38,542 bases of DNA from an uncultured Pseudomonadota bacterium. Lineage in GTDB: Bacteria; Pseudomonadota; Alphaproteobacteria; Rs-D84. Below are positions 1 through 6,856 of the stretch, one piece after another. Below the pieces are notes generated by a model. That model did not search any database. It saw only the letters and a program-made list of their open reading frames with translations, and was not told the DNA's origin. Position numbers and translations under genes: made by a program. The DNA is taken from positions 1 through 38,542 of the forward strand of contig CACXXP010000012.1 in assembly GCA_902771695.1 (NCBI GenBank). The letters run 5' to 3'. Positions within the stretch are counted from its first letter, which is position 1. Every line of letters starts with the position of its first letter.

Positions 1-533
1 TAATTTTGATAGATTTTGATCCGATTGAAGAATCAAATATTAACCGTCAACTGTTCGCGCTGCATTCCACATTAGGCACCAAGAAAGTAGACGTTATTCA
101 AGAACGAATTGCCGACATAAATCCAAACATAAAAGTAACCGCATTGGACATATTTTTTGATGAAAATACCACCCTGCCCGACCGACCAGATTTTGTTATT
201 GATGCCATAGATACCGTTCCATCAAAAATTGCACTTTATCGTTGGTGCAATAAAAATAATGTGCCTTTTATATCTTCAATGGGGGCGGCACGCAAAACAG
301 ATACAACAAAAATCAAGATAGACAAAATATCAAAAACATTTGCATGCCCATTGGCGGCACGCATCCGTAAAATTGTTCGCGATGAAAAATTACCAAATTT
401 TCCGGTTGTTTTTTCAACCCAAGAACCATGCGGGCAAATTGCAAAAAACAAGAGCTTTGGTTCTATAATTACCGTAACGGGAACATTTGGATTACTGATG
501 GCAAATTATGTTATTCAGAAAATCACCGAATAA
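1..533 (+). CDS. tcdA: TcdA/ThiF-family tRNA threonylcarbamoyladenosine dehydratase, 5' truncated
   Basis: This is the C-terminal ~177 residues of an E1-like (ThiF/MoeB) enzyme. The frame is open at the left edge, so the start and the ATP-binding glycine loop lie outside the window; the TTG at position 6 is internal. Visible family marks are the IDFD strand end, the 'NINRQ' motif with the Arg used in adenylation, 'DAIDTVPSK' (the Asp-rich strand of the fold), and 'VFSTQEP' near the end. This arrangement fits TcdA (CsdL/YgdL), which cyclises t6A37 to ct6A in tRNA, better than MoeB or ThiF, because the Cys-X2-Cys zinc pairs of those enzymes are absent. The gene ends 6 bp from the stop of the convergent gene, with no hairpin between them. 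The family is sure; TcdA over another ThiF subgroup is likely. Confidence 0.8.
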   Translation, partial: ILIDFDPIEESNINRQLFALHSTLGTKKVDVIQERIADINPNIKVTALDIFFDENTTLPDRPDFVIDAIDTVPSKIALYRWCNKNNVPFISSMGAARKTDTTKIKIDKISKTFACPLAARIRKIVRDEKLPNFPVVFSTQEPCGQIAKNKSFGSIITVTGTFGLLMANYVIQKITE

Positions 534-539
534 GCGAAT

Positions 540-2516
540 TTATTTACCTTTTTGCAGCAAAAAATCTTTAATCTGGGCGTTTATTTCCAACCACGCATTT
601 TCGGCATCACGCGCACGTTGCAATAAATTAGATGCTTCATTGGCGTTCTGTTGCAATTTTGCCATTTGTTTGTCGCAATCTTCTATAATAATCTGTTCGT
701 GTTGCGCGGCCGTTACCCCTTCGGCAATGTCTTTAAAGTTTTTGGGTTCCCCAGGAGTTCCCAAGGCCATTTTAATATGCTGTTTCTGACGTTCCAGGGC
801 TTCGTTACGTTTCTGCGTAATTTCAAGTATAATATTTTGAACGGCTTGCAGGTATTGTTCTAATGCCTTGACCCCAGACATACCTTCGCCAAAATTGATT
901 TGCACAGCTTGTTTTTCGGTTTTTCTTTGTTTCTGTTCTGCATATGTTTTCACATGGCGCGTTCTTAATGGCAATGCCATAAACTCTTTAAAGAGCTTAA
1001 AATACTCCTTATGCAGGTATAATTTCTTCCCTTTTTTATAAAACCACACATGCTTTATCTTATAAACCGTATCTGCGTATTCCTCTTCTTGCTCGTAATC
1101 CAGCACCAACCAACTTTTATGTTTATCAAAATACGAACGCGCTCCTTTAAGTTTCGGATACAAATTTGACGCCAATTCATCGGCATCCATGTCATGGTCT
1201 ATGGTATCTGGAACACCCGCAAAATAATCGGTCGTGGTCGTGCCCGGTTTTTCATACCCCTTAATCCCCAGCGCCTTGATCTGTTCGTCTGGAATCGCTG
1301 TGTTTGGTCTCATAAGATTAAAGAAACTAACATAGTGTTTTTTTTGAAAATGCCGCCCATCCCATGATTGTGTAAACCAGCTATTTATCCGCTGTATCAA
1401 AGCGCGGTCTTCTGGGTTCTTTGATTTTCTTAATTGTCCTAATACATAGTTCTTGCGTTGTTGCAATTCATTTTTTGGGTCCGTTTTATCATAGAACACC
1501 AAACTGGCAAGTTCTGTATAAGATAAGGTTTCGTCATCTACAACAACACGGACTTTTGTTTGTGTTTTGATATTATCCAAAAATTTCAAGAATTCTTGTT
1601 CACGTCCCTTGCGGAACAACAATGCGCCCCATTTGCCACTTACAAAAAAGCCCGTTAATTTTGCGAAATCCGCAAAACTTAGTGACGCACCGGTCCTTAA
1701 ATACTGTATACGATAAACCAAACCATCTCGGGCAGCGGCATCATCTGGATATAACGTTGTCGCCAATTCTTCAATAGTGCAAACTTTGCTTGCACGTGGC
1801 ACCTTTGTGATTCCAAGAAAAAAGCATAATTTATCATAATATCTGCGACAGAATTTTTTTACCCCGTCTTCTGTGACGAACCAGTTATCCGGTTTTACTT
1901 TCGGATTAGATTTAGATGCACGTTCTATGGCACGCCAGAATTTTTTGATTTTTTGTTCTATTGTTTTGTCGGCATTTGGATATAACACCGCCACCAATTC
2001 TTCAATTTCCACGGTATTATTAACATAACGGCGTCTGGTTCTTTGTTCTTCCTGATGTTTTTTATAAACCGCGTCTATTTCACCTGCGCGTTTATCAAAT
2101 ACAGGCACCGCAACATCCCACCGAAGTCCAATCATATCAGTAATTTCAATTGCTTTTTGATAAACTTCGTCATTGATACCCTTGAACCCCAGATAATCTG
2201 GGGCACCTAATTTTTTGGTTTCTGTTACACAGCCCGCCAATTTTTCAATATTCTGGGTGGGCATATCTGCCAAGAATGCTTTAGATGTCAAACTACGTAA
2301 CGCATAGCATACCGCAACCAAAATATATGGAAATTTGATATCTACTTCACTTTTGGAATTTAACGCCGCAAATATATACGCCGGTTTTTCAACAACAGAT
2401 CTGCGCACCTGTTCCAATTTGGACGCACAATCCCCGGTTGCATCAGGATGCAACAAAACATCGTACAAATTATCAATCAATCTTTTAATAAAATTATTAT
2501 ATTCTGTCTTGTTCAT
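540..2516 (-). CDS. Unknown 658-aa protein: helical N-domain, four ~70-aa repeats, C-terminal coiled coil
   Basis: I do not recognise a named family. Residues ~1-150 are helical and resemble the N-domain of the genes at 2634 and 5735 (a 'PYIL..' helix followed by an ALR motif, then an 'RWD' helix). Four degenerate copies of a ~70-residue module follow, at about 166-237, 242-315, 325-403 and 438-512. Each opens with an 'EELa..LYP' type helix (IEELVAVLYP, IEELATTLYP, YTELASLVFY, ADELASNLYP) and closes with a Trp/aromatic, Lys-rich stretch and a 'FxxFFxxL' helix. The gene at 2634 has one such module. The spacing recalls winged-helix or HTH domains, which is inference. Residues ~545-658 are Gln/Glu/Lys-rich and coiled-coil-like. 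There is no signal peptide or membrane segment, so it is probably cytoplasmic and possibly nucleic-acid binding. It has its own promoter. The ATG start has a weak GGAA upstream. Confidence 0.75.
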   Translation of the reverse strand: MNKTEYNNFIKRLIDNLYDVLLHPDATGDCASKLEQVRRSVVEKPAYIFAALNSKSEVDIKFPYILVAVCYALRSLTSKAFLADMPTQNIEKLAGCVTETKKLGAPDYLGFKGINDEVYQKAIEITDMIGLRWDVAVPVFDKRAGEIDAVYKKHQEEQRTRRRYVNNTVEIEELVAVLYPNADKTIEQKIKKFWRAIERASKSNPKVKPDNWFVTEDGVKKFCRRYYDKLCFFLGITKVPRASKVCTIEELATTLYPDDAAARDGLVYRIQYLRTGASLSFADFAKLTGFFVSGKWGALLFRKGREQEFLKFLDNIKTQTKVRVVVDDETLSYTELASLVFYDKTDPKNELQQRKNYVLGQLRKSKNPEDRALIQRINSWFTQSWDGRHFQKKHYVSFFNLMRPNTAIPDEQIKALGIKGYEKPGTTTTDYFAGVPDTIDHDMDADELASNLYPKLKGARSYFDKHKSWLVLDYEQEEEYADTVYKIKHVWFYKKGKKLYLHKEYFKLFKEFMALPLRTRHVKTYAEQKQRKTEKQAVQINFGEGMSGVKALEQYLQAVQNIILEITQKRNEALERQKQHIKMALGTPGEPKNFKDIAEGVTAAQHEQIIIEDCDKQMAKLQQNANEASNLLQRARDAENAWLEINAQIKDFLLQKGK

Positions 2517-2538
2517 TGTTTTTGTTCCGTTTGACAGA

Positions 2539-2566
2539 AATATAGCACATTATAAATATTTGTCAA
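2539..2566 (-). promoter_or_regulatory. sigma70-type promoter for the 658-aa gene
   Basis: On the minus strand, TTGACA (2566-2561) is separated by 16 bp from TATATT (2544-2539). The predicted start of transcription lies about 16 nt before the ATG at 2516. Confidence 0.6.
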
Positions 2567-2601
2567 GATATTTGTTTGCAAAAGATTAACCGTAATTCGA
2601 T

Positions 2602-2625
2602 AAAAAAATCCGCCCAAACGGGCGG
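2602..2625 (-). terminator. Rho-independent terminator after the AT-hook gene
   Basis: The GC stem CCGCCC/GGGCGG (2610-2615 with 2620-2625) has a 4-nt loop and is followed, in the minus direction, by a run of seven T. It lies just after the stop of the gene at 2634-4130 and separates it from the next promoter. Confidence 0.8.
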
Positions 2626-2633
2626 TTATTACA

Positions 2634-4130
2634 TTATTTCTCCAAATATTTTTTATTTTGTGCCATCCATTCGGCCAGCTTGTCTTTTTGTTCTTTAACG
2701 CGCATTTCTGCCTCACGCAGCCCCTCTTCCGCCGATGTCAAATCGTCTTTGATTTTTTGATATTCTTCCATACTGGCCTTGATATCTCTGGCATCCTGCG
2801 CGGCCTGTTCCTTGTTAGTTTTTGCAGTTTGCGCCTTGGCGGCATACTCTTCGGACAAGCCCTGTTGCTTTTGCTGTTCCGCATTGGCCGCTTTATACAG
2901 CTCCATCAATTTGGTCAAATACGCATCTGTTCCTTTGACCGCCAGCATATCCGCCGGCTTTTCCATAACAACAGTTTCAACATGCACGACTTGTTCCTCT
3001 GCTGTGGGCGCAGGTTGTTCTGGGGCAATCGGCGCAGGCATTTCAACCGGATTTTCTACTTTCTTTGCCCTGTGTTTAGTGACGGTCGGCCCAAACAATT
3101 TTTTTAATTTTTCTATATTTTCAGCCCTAAAGTATGCAGATGTACCACGTTTTTCAAACCAATTCTGAATAGTTTTTTCAAGTTTTTCATAATCTTTATC
3201 TTTTTTATGTCTGTATAAAAAATTCGCTTTTTTGGCTGAAAATGTCTTTTCATCTGCCATGCCCAATTCCGCCGCCAATTTACCAAGAGACCACAATTCT
3301 CTGTCATCAGCGGTATATAAAACATCGGCTTGTTTTGACTTGCCCTGCCCGTTGGTTGAGATTTTTTTTAATTTCTGCCCCGGTATTGGCGATTCCACCA
3401 CCGGTTCAACTTTCCCTCGTGGTCTATTTTTTGACCCCTTTGGACGACCACGACGTGGTTTGGGTTCTTCTTTTGCCTCAATTATAACTGGTTCTGGAAT
3501 AATAATTGGTTGAGATTCAGGCATCAAATTCTCTTGGGGTGAAACATCTTTTTTATTCTTTTTTATTGGGGCATTTTTTGCAATCATTGCATCGTCATAT
3601 GGTATTCCAAGTGCATTTGACCATTTATGCATTTCTTCTTGGGCGGTATCCCATCTTTCTGCGACCAACATCGCGCAGTCAATAATGCTGCGCTGACACG
3701 GTAACACATCTTTTTCCCGCGTTTTCAGGTCAAAATCTTTTTTTCTGATTTTTTCTTTGCAACGATCGCGTTCTTTTCTGGCATTGGCCATATCTGGTTT
3801 CGGGCACAATTGCGATGCCAAGATTGCCTGTTTCAACATATCTCGTTGATCTGGGGACATACTATCTAAAATTGCTGTTTCACTCATTGGGCGCAATGCC
3901 AATAATAATGTGTGCATGATGTATGCAAAATAATCTTTTTCTGGCCCCCATTCGCATTTTTTGGGTCCCCATATACATTTACCCTGGGCCAATTTAGATA
4001 TTGTTTCGGTCTCGCTAAGCATACAGGTTTGGGCATCCAAAGAATTTCTATTACTGGCCGCCAAATAAATTCTATATACCAATCCGGCCGTCATTCTGAA
4101 CATATTAACATTATCACTGTAATCATTCAT
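2634..4130 (-). CDS. Unknown 498-aa protein: shared N-domain, AT-hook-like patch, one 70-aa module, coiled coil
   Basis: This looks like a shorter relative of the 658-aa neighbour. Its N-domain contains 'LLALRPMSETAILDSMSP' and 'VAERWDTAQEEMHKW', which align with the gene at 5735 (MSPEQ; VADNWDKMVAELDTW). Around residues 222-240 lies a basic patch with the core RRGRPKGSK and a second RPRGK, a classic AT-hook signature. Residues ~275-346 carry one copy of the ~70-aa module (LGKLAAELG ... NWFEKRG ... EKLKKLFG). After a Pro/Val/Glu linker, residues ~395-498 form a charged coiled coil. The start is set at the ATG at 4130, because AAGGA lies 6-8 nt upstream and the promoter sits between it and any earlier start. 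DNA binding is inferred from the AT-hook; the biological role is unknown. Confidence 0.75.
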   Translation of the reverse strand: MNDYSDNVNMFRMTAGLVYRIYLAASNRNSLDAQTCMLSETETISKLAQGKCIWGPKKCEWGPEKDYFAYIMHTLLLALRPMSETAILDSMSPDQRDMLKQAILASQLCPKPDMANARKERDRCKEKIRKKDFDLKTREKDVLPCQRSIIDCAMLVAERWDTAQEEMHKWSNALGIPYDDAMIAKNAPIKKNKKDVSPQENLMPESQPIIIPEPVIIEAKEEPKPRRGRPKGSKNRPRGKVEPVVESPIPGQKLKKISTNGQGKSKQADVLYTADDRELWSLGKLAAELGMADEKTFSAKKANFLYRHKKDKDYEKLEKTIQNWFEKRGTSAYFRAENIEKLKKLFGPTVTKHRAKKVENPVEMPAPIAPEQPAPTAEEQVVHVETVVMEKPADMLAVKGTDAYLTKLMELYKAANAEQQKQQGLSEEYAAKAQTAKTNKEQAAQDARDIKASMEEYQKIKDDLTSAEEGLREAEMRVKEQKDKLAEWMAQNKKYLEK

Positions 4131-4158
4131 TATTGGTCCTTTATTTACACCAGACGTA

Positions 4159-4187
4159 TTTATAACACACACATAGTAATTTGTCTA
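4159..4187 (-). promoter_or_regulatory. sigma70-type promoter for the AT-hook gene
   Basis: On the minus strand, TAGACA (4187-4182), a 17-bp spacer and TATAAA (4164-4159). This predicts a ~22-nt leader that includes the AAGGA ribosome-binding site. Confidence 0.6.
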
Positions 4188-4211
4188 TTATTTTAATGAT
4201 GTAAAATATAT

Positions 4212-4240
4212 TTGATTTTTGGAAAAAATAAGTTTATAAT
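4212..4240 (+). promoter_or_regulatory. Promoter of tRNA-Pro
   Basis: TTGATT (4212-4217), a 17-bp spacer and a perfect TATAAT (4235-4240) end 12 nt before the tRNA 5' end. The region is divergent from the minus-strand promoter next to it. Confidence 0.7.
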
Positions 4241-4252
4241 GTGACTCACCTT

Positions 4253-4329
4253 CGGGGCGTAGCTCAGTCTGGTAGAGTACTTGGTTTGGGACCAAGGTGT
4301 CGAAGGTTCGAATCCTTTCGCCCCGACCA
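4253..4329 (+). tRNA. tRNA-Pro (anticodon TGG)
   Basis: This is a 77-nt cloverleaf. The acceptor stem is CGGGGCG paired with CGCCCCG (4253-4259 with 4319-4325), followed by discriminator A and an encoded CCA at 4327-4329. The anticodon stem CTTGG/CCAAG encloses the loop TTTGGGA, which places TGG at 4287-4289. The T arm carries GGTTCGAATCC. It is the wobble-U tRNA expected to read most or all proline codons. Confidence 0.96.
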
Positions 4330-4333
4330 GATT

Positions 4334-4371
4334 AAATAAAAATACCACCATAATCGGTGGCATTTTTATTT
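4334..4371 (+). terminator. Terminator after tRNA-Pro
   Basis: CCACC/GGTGG (4345-4349 with 4356-4360) with a 6-nt loop is extended by an A-rich/T-rich arm pair of about 11 bp, with one mismatch. The T-rich 3' arm starts 34 nt after the tRNA end, so it fits an intrinsic terminator. Confidence 0.7.
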
Positions 4372-4385
4372 AACATTGGATTCAT

Positions 4386-4477
4386 CGGGGCGAAATGATC
4401 GGTGCAAGCCCAACCGGTCGCGGCACCAATACGCAGGTAGATAATTAGAAAAATCATAAAAACGGTGTTTTCGCCCC
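4386..4477. repeat. Inverted repeat whose arms copy the tRNA-Pro acceptor stem
   Basis: GGGGCGAAA (4387-4395) is the exact reverse complement of TTTCGCCCC (4469-4477), and the two enclose a ~73-nt interior with a smaller GGTGC/GCACC stem (4401-4405 with 4423-4427). The left arm repeats the tRNA 5' end (TCGGGGCG) and the right arm repeats its 3' end (TTTCGCCCC). The interior does not fold as a tRNA by eye. It could be a decayed tRNA copy, a structured leader or small RNA for the gene at 4544, or chance. This accounts for most of the gap 4330-4543, where no convincing gene is seen. Confidence 0.4.
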
Positions 4478-4487
4478 AATAATATAT

Positions 4488-4515
4488 TTGACAATTTGCG
4501 TTATTGTGGTACTTT
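4488..4515 (+). promoter_or_regulatory. Candidate promoter for the 4544-5710 pair
   Basis: TTGACA at 4488-4493 is a perfect -35 box. The best -10 at a 16-bp spacing is the poor TACTTT (4510-4515). The predicted leader is ~22 nt and contains AAAGG before the ATG at 4544. Confidence 0.4.
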
Positions 4516-4543
4516 CCTGACATAAACCCCAAAGGTTATAAAA

Positions 4544-5149
4544 ATGTCAGATAATATTCCAAATACAGAATACATAACTATAAGCAGCAATGGCATTTTC
4601 GTTGGTGGTCAGCCCGCAACAAAATATCGTGGTACAGAGATATGGAACCAATGGCACGTCGTTAGGGATTTTAAGGCGTTTCAAGCCGGTATTATGCAAG
4701 AATACAATCTGGGTATTTCAGAAATGCATGTGGCATCAACCCGTTTACCATTGTTAGCCGAATACAGATGGGCATCTGGTGACCGCATGACACCAATTCT
4801 AAACGGCGACAGAATCGGCGCATGTTTCCGCGTAAAATGTGGCGAATATGGTTTTGGTTCAGGTGACGAATGGATATATTATGATTCATTTTCTTCGGCC
4901 GAATATTGTAATGGTGCATGCGCACACCGCTGTGTAGACATCGCCATGAAAAAGAGATATCTGTTGCTGAGCAGATTTTTCAACTCCTCTCTTATATTCC
5001 AACACCCCGCCGTTACATTGCAACACAAAAAAGAAGAAGTGGCCGATGCATTGGCGGATACAGATTTGTCCGCGCTGGCTGGGCAACAAACAGAATTACA
5101 AAACGAATATATAATAACTATTGCAAAATCCATCCAACCAAAAAGGTAA
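4544..5149 (+). CDS. Hypothetical 201-aa soluble protein
   Basis: I do not recognise this protein. It has no signal peptide or membrane segment. The N-terminal ~130 residues are rich in aromatics and glycine (GSGDEWIYYDSF), followed by a small Cys/His group (YCNGACAHRC) that could bind a metal or be fortuitous. The C-terminal third is helical and Gln/Glu-rich. AAAGG lies 8 nt before the ATG. The stop is 3 bp before the start of the next gene, whose ribosome-binding site overlaps this gene's last codons, so the two are almost certainly co-transcribed. The pair is surrounded by the paralogous minus-strand proteins and the tRNA, but no functional link is visible. Confidence 0.7.
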   Translation: MSDNIPNTEYITISSNGIFVGGQPATKYRGTEIWNQWHVVRDFKAFQAGIMQEYNLGISEMHVASTRLPLLAEYRWASGDRMTPILNGDRIGACFRVKCGEYGFGSGDEWIYYDSFSSAEYCNGACAHRCVDIAMKKRYLLLSRFFNSSLIFQHPAVTLQHKKEEVADALADTDLSALAGQQTELQNEYIITIAKSIQPKR

Positions 5150-5152
5150 AAA

Positions 5153-5710
5153 ATGAATAAAATAAAAATCCCATCTGATTGGCATAATTTAAACGAACAA
5201 GACGCCAAAAAATACGCAAAATATTTATTGAAAAATTATCCGAATTTTCAATTGGATTGCACCCCATACGACCGCGAAAAACAACCTGGGTTAATTGTGA
5301 CAATATCGGGTCCAGATTGGTCGGTCCAAATCAGCAAAGCGTCTTCGGAAAAATATAAACAGGGCGGTCGCGCCACAGATTTTTGGGTTGTTTATGGTTC
5401 TGGGGATTATGGATATTCGTACGATGGATACGAAATAAATGGTATGCCGGTGTTCATAGATCAACACCACGAACATTGGCCGGATGAATATCCGTTGCAA
5501 GACCCACTGTATAAAATTGTCCATGAATTGTATACGGCGGTACGCGCAAGAACAGTTCCAACATACGACCAACAAAAACAAATAGAACGGCAACAGGCCA
5601 AAAACAAAATTGCACAAAACGCAAAAGAAACTTTATTGAAAACCATGAAGGCCTGTGGTGATATTTCCACAATGGTGTATAATAAATACATGGAACAAGT
5701 AAAATCATAA
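5153..5710 (+). CDS. Hypothetical 185-aa protein, second gene of the pair
   Basis: I do not recognise this protein. The first ~130 residues look like a compact alpha/beta domain with many Tyr, Trp and Asp residues (DFWVVYGSGDYGYSYDG; DQHHEHWPDEYP). The His/Asp-rich loop DQHHEHW is the only obvious cluster of polar residues that might be catalytic or metal binding. Residues ~140-185 are a basic, Gln-rich helical tail. Translation starts from an AAGG placed in the last codons of the upstream gene, which suggests coupling. A strong hairpin follows the stop directly. A toxin-antitoxin or effector-immunity reading of the pair is possible from gene layout alone, but no motif supports it. Confidence 0.7.
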   Translation: MNKIKIPSDWHNLNEQDAKKYAKYLLKNYPNFQLDCTPYDREKQPGLIVTISGPDWSVQISKASSEKYKQGGRATDFWVVYGSGDYGYSYDGYEINGMPVFIDQHHEHWPDEYPLQDPLYKIVHELYTAVRARTVPTYDQQKQIERQQAKNKIAQNAKETLLKTMKACGDISTMVYNKYMEQVKS

Positions 5711-5736
5711 AAAACCGACCGTTTGGTCGGTTTTTT
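5709..5736. terminator. Bidirectional terminator
   Basis: AAAAAACCGACC/GGTCGGTTTTTT (5709-5720 with 5725-5736), a 12-bp perfect stem with a GTTT loop. It lies between the convergent genes ending at 5710 and 5735 and has a T tract in both directions. Confidence 0.9.
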
Positions 5737-6856
5737 ATTTCTGACGCGACAAATCATTTGCGATGATTTGCAATTGGTTTATTGCATCTGGAATCGCCAA
5801 TACTTTTTTATTACAACATTCTTCCACCATTTGTTCACTGTCGGGGTTGCAAAACGGACATAAATTCATATCCATTTTCCGCAACGCCACGCATCTCTTT
5901 AACATATCGGTCAGCGGCTCTTGCTTTCGCGTATAAAGTTCCAGGTATTGTTTTTTCTCGTCTTTGTCTTTGCTTTTTTTCAAATTCATCAACAACACAT
6001 ATGCGGCGCACATTTGCATGGCGGAATCTATTTGTTGATTTAACTTCTCCTGGCGTTCATGGACCTTTTGGGCTTTTTCGGCTTTTTTCTCTTGGTAATA
6101 CGCACTATGATATTCTTTTCTTGCATCGGCCGGTTGGGCAAGTCGACGTTGGCGACTTCTTTCTTTATACGGTTCTGGATTTTGTTTATAACGTTCACGT
6201 CTTTTTGCGTTTATTTCTTCTCGTTTTGCATCGTCACATACATTACGCAGATGTTTTTGTTCCAATATTTCGGTTCTGTGTTCATCGTAATATTTATGCC
6301 GGTATTCACTGCGTGGATTTTTCACAGAATTTCTTATTTTTTTTGCCTTTGTTTTACTCGGTTTAAATTCTTTTATTATCTGTTCCCAAGTATCCAATTC
6401 GGCAACCATTTTATCCCAGTTATCGGCAACATCTATGGCAATACGTGCCGAATACCACGCGACATTATCTTCTATGGACAGTTTTTGGGTTTTCTTTTTC
6501 TTGGTGTAATTGTTGCTGGCCTGTTTAGCCATTTTTCTATCGGGACACTTATAACCTTTGGCAACAGATATCGCATCTTGCAAGACCGCAATTTGTTCGG
6601 GGGACATACGTTGTAAAATCGCCTCGTTATACTTGCGCGAATCATTACGCAATCCCCATAACATAACATGCAAAATATATGGGGATTTGGCCCATTTATT
6701 GGTGTTTCTTGTCAATTCCGTCAGCATTTCCAAATAATCTGGCATGGTCAAATATTTTATTACAATTTTCCGCGAACGCAATCTGGTCATCTTGCCAGAT
6801 GCCGATTGGTAAACACCGTCAATAAATCCGTATATTATATCAACGTTATTTGCCAT
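5735..6856 (-). CDS. Unknown 373-aa protein: shared N-domain, basic Arg/Lys/Tyr repeats, Cys-rich CPFC...CC tail
   Basis: The N-terminal ~165 residues match the N-domain of the genes at 540 and 2634 (PYILHVMLWGLR ... RMSPEQIAVLQDAI ... ADNWDKMVAELDTW). A highly basic middle (~170-270) is rich in Tyr, Arg, Lys and Glu, with a loose ~20-residue period (EYRHKYYDEHR, RRERYKQNPEPY). The last ~95 residues form a domain found twice in the adjacent gene at 6846: 'MCAAYVLLMNL', then 'MDMNLCPFCNPDSEQ', then 'EECCN'. The conserved cysteines suggest a zinc ribbon or cluster (inference). It overlaps the upstream gene by 11 bp, with AGGG placed before its ATG, so it is the second gene of an operon that ends at the 5709-5736 terminator. 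Nucleic-acid binding is plausible from the charge; function is unknown. Confidence 0.75.
   Translation of the reverse strand: MANNVDIIYGFIDGVYQSASGKMTRLRSRKIVIKYLTMPDYLEMLTELTRNTNKWAKSPYILHVMLWGLRNDSRKYNEAILQRMSPEQIAVLQDAISVAKGYKCPDRKMAKQASNNYTKKKKTQKLSIEDNVAWYSARIAIDVADNWDKMVAELDTWEQIIKEFKPSKTKAKKIRNSVKNPRSEYRHKYYDEHRTEILEQKHLRNVCDDAKREEINAKRRERYKQNPEPYKERSRQRRLAQPADARKEYHSAYYQEKKAEKAQKVHERQEKLNQQIDSAMQMCAAYVLLMNLKKSKDKDEKKQYLELYTRKQEPLTDMLKRCVALRKMDMNLCPFCNPDSEQMVEECCNKKVLAIPDAINQLQIIANDLSRQK

Noticed and set aside
6..8. TTG as the start of the TcdA-like gene
   Set aside because: The frame is open to the left edge and the missing N-terminus includes the ATP-binding loop, so the gene is truncated by the window.
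2658..3513. Several long plus-strand frames opposite the AT-hook gene
   Set aside because: They are shadows: Cys/Phe-rich translations with no start signals, opposite a gene with its own promoter, ribosome-binding site and terminator.
4332..4532. Minus-strand frame of 66 codons in the gap after tRNA-Pro
   Set aside because: It spans the terminator and the inverted repeat, has no ribosome-binding site and no recognisable composition; best seen as non-coding.
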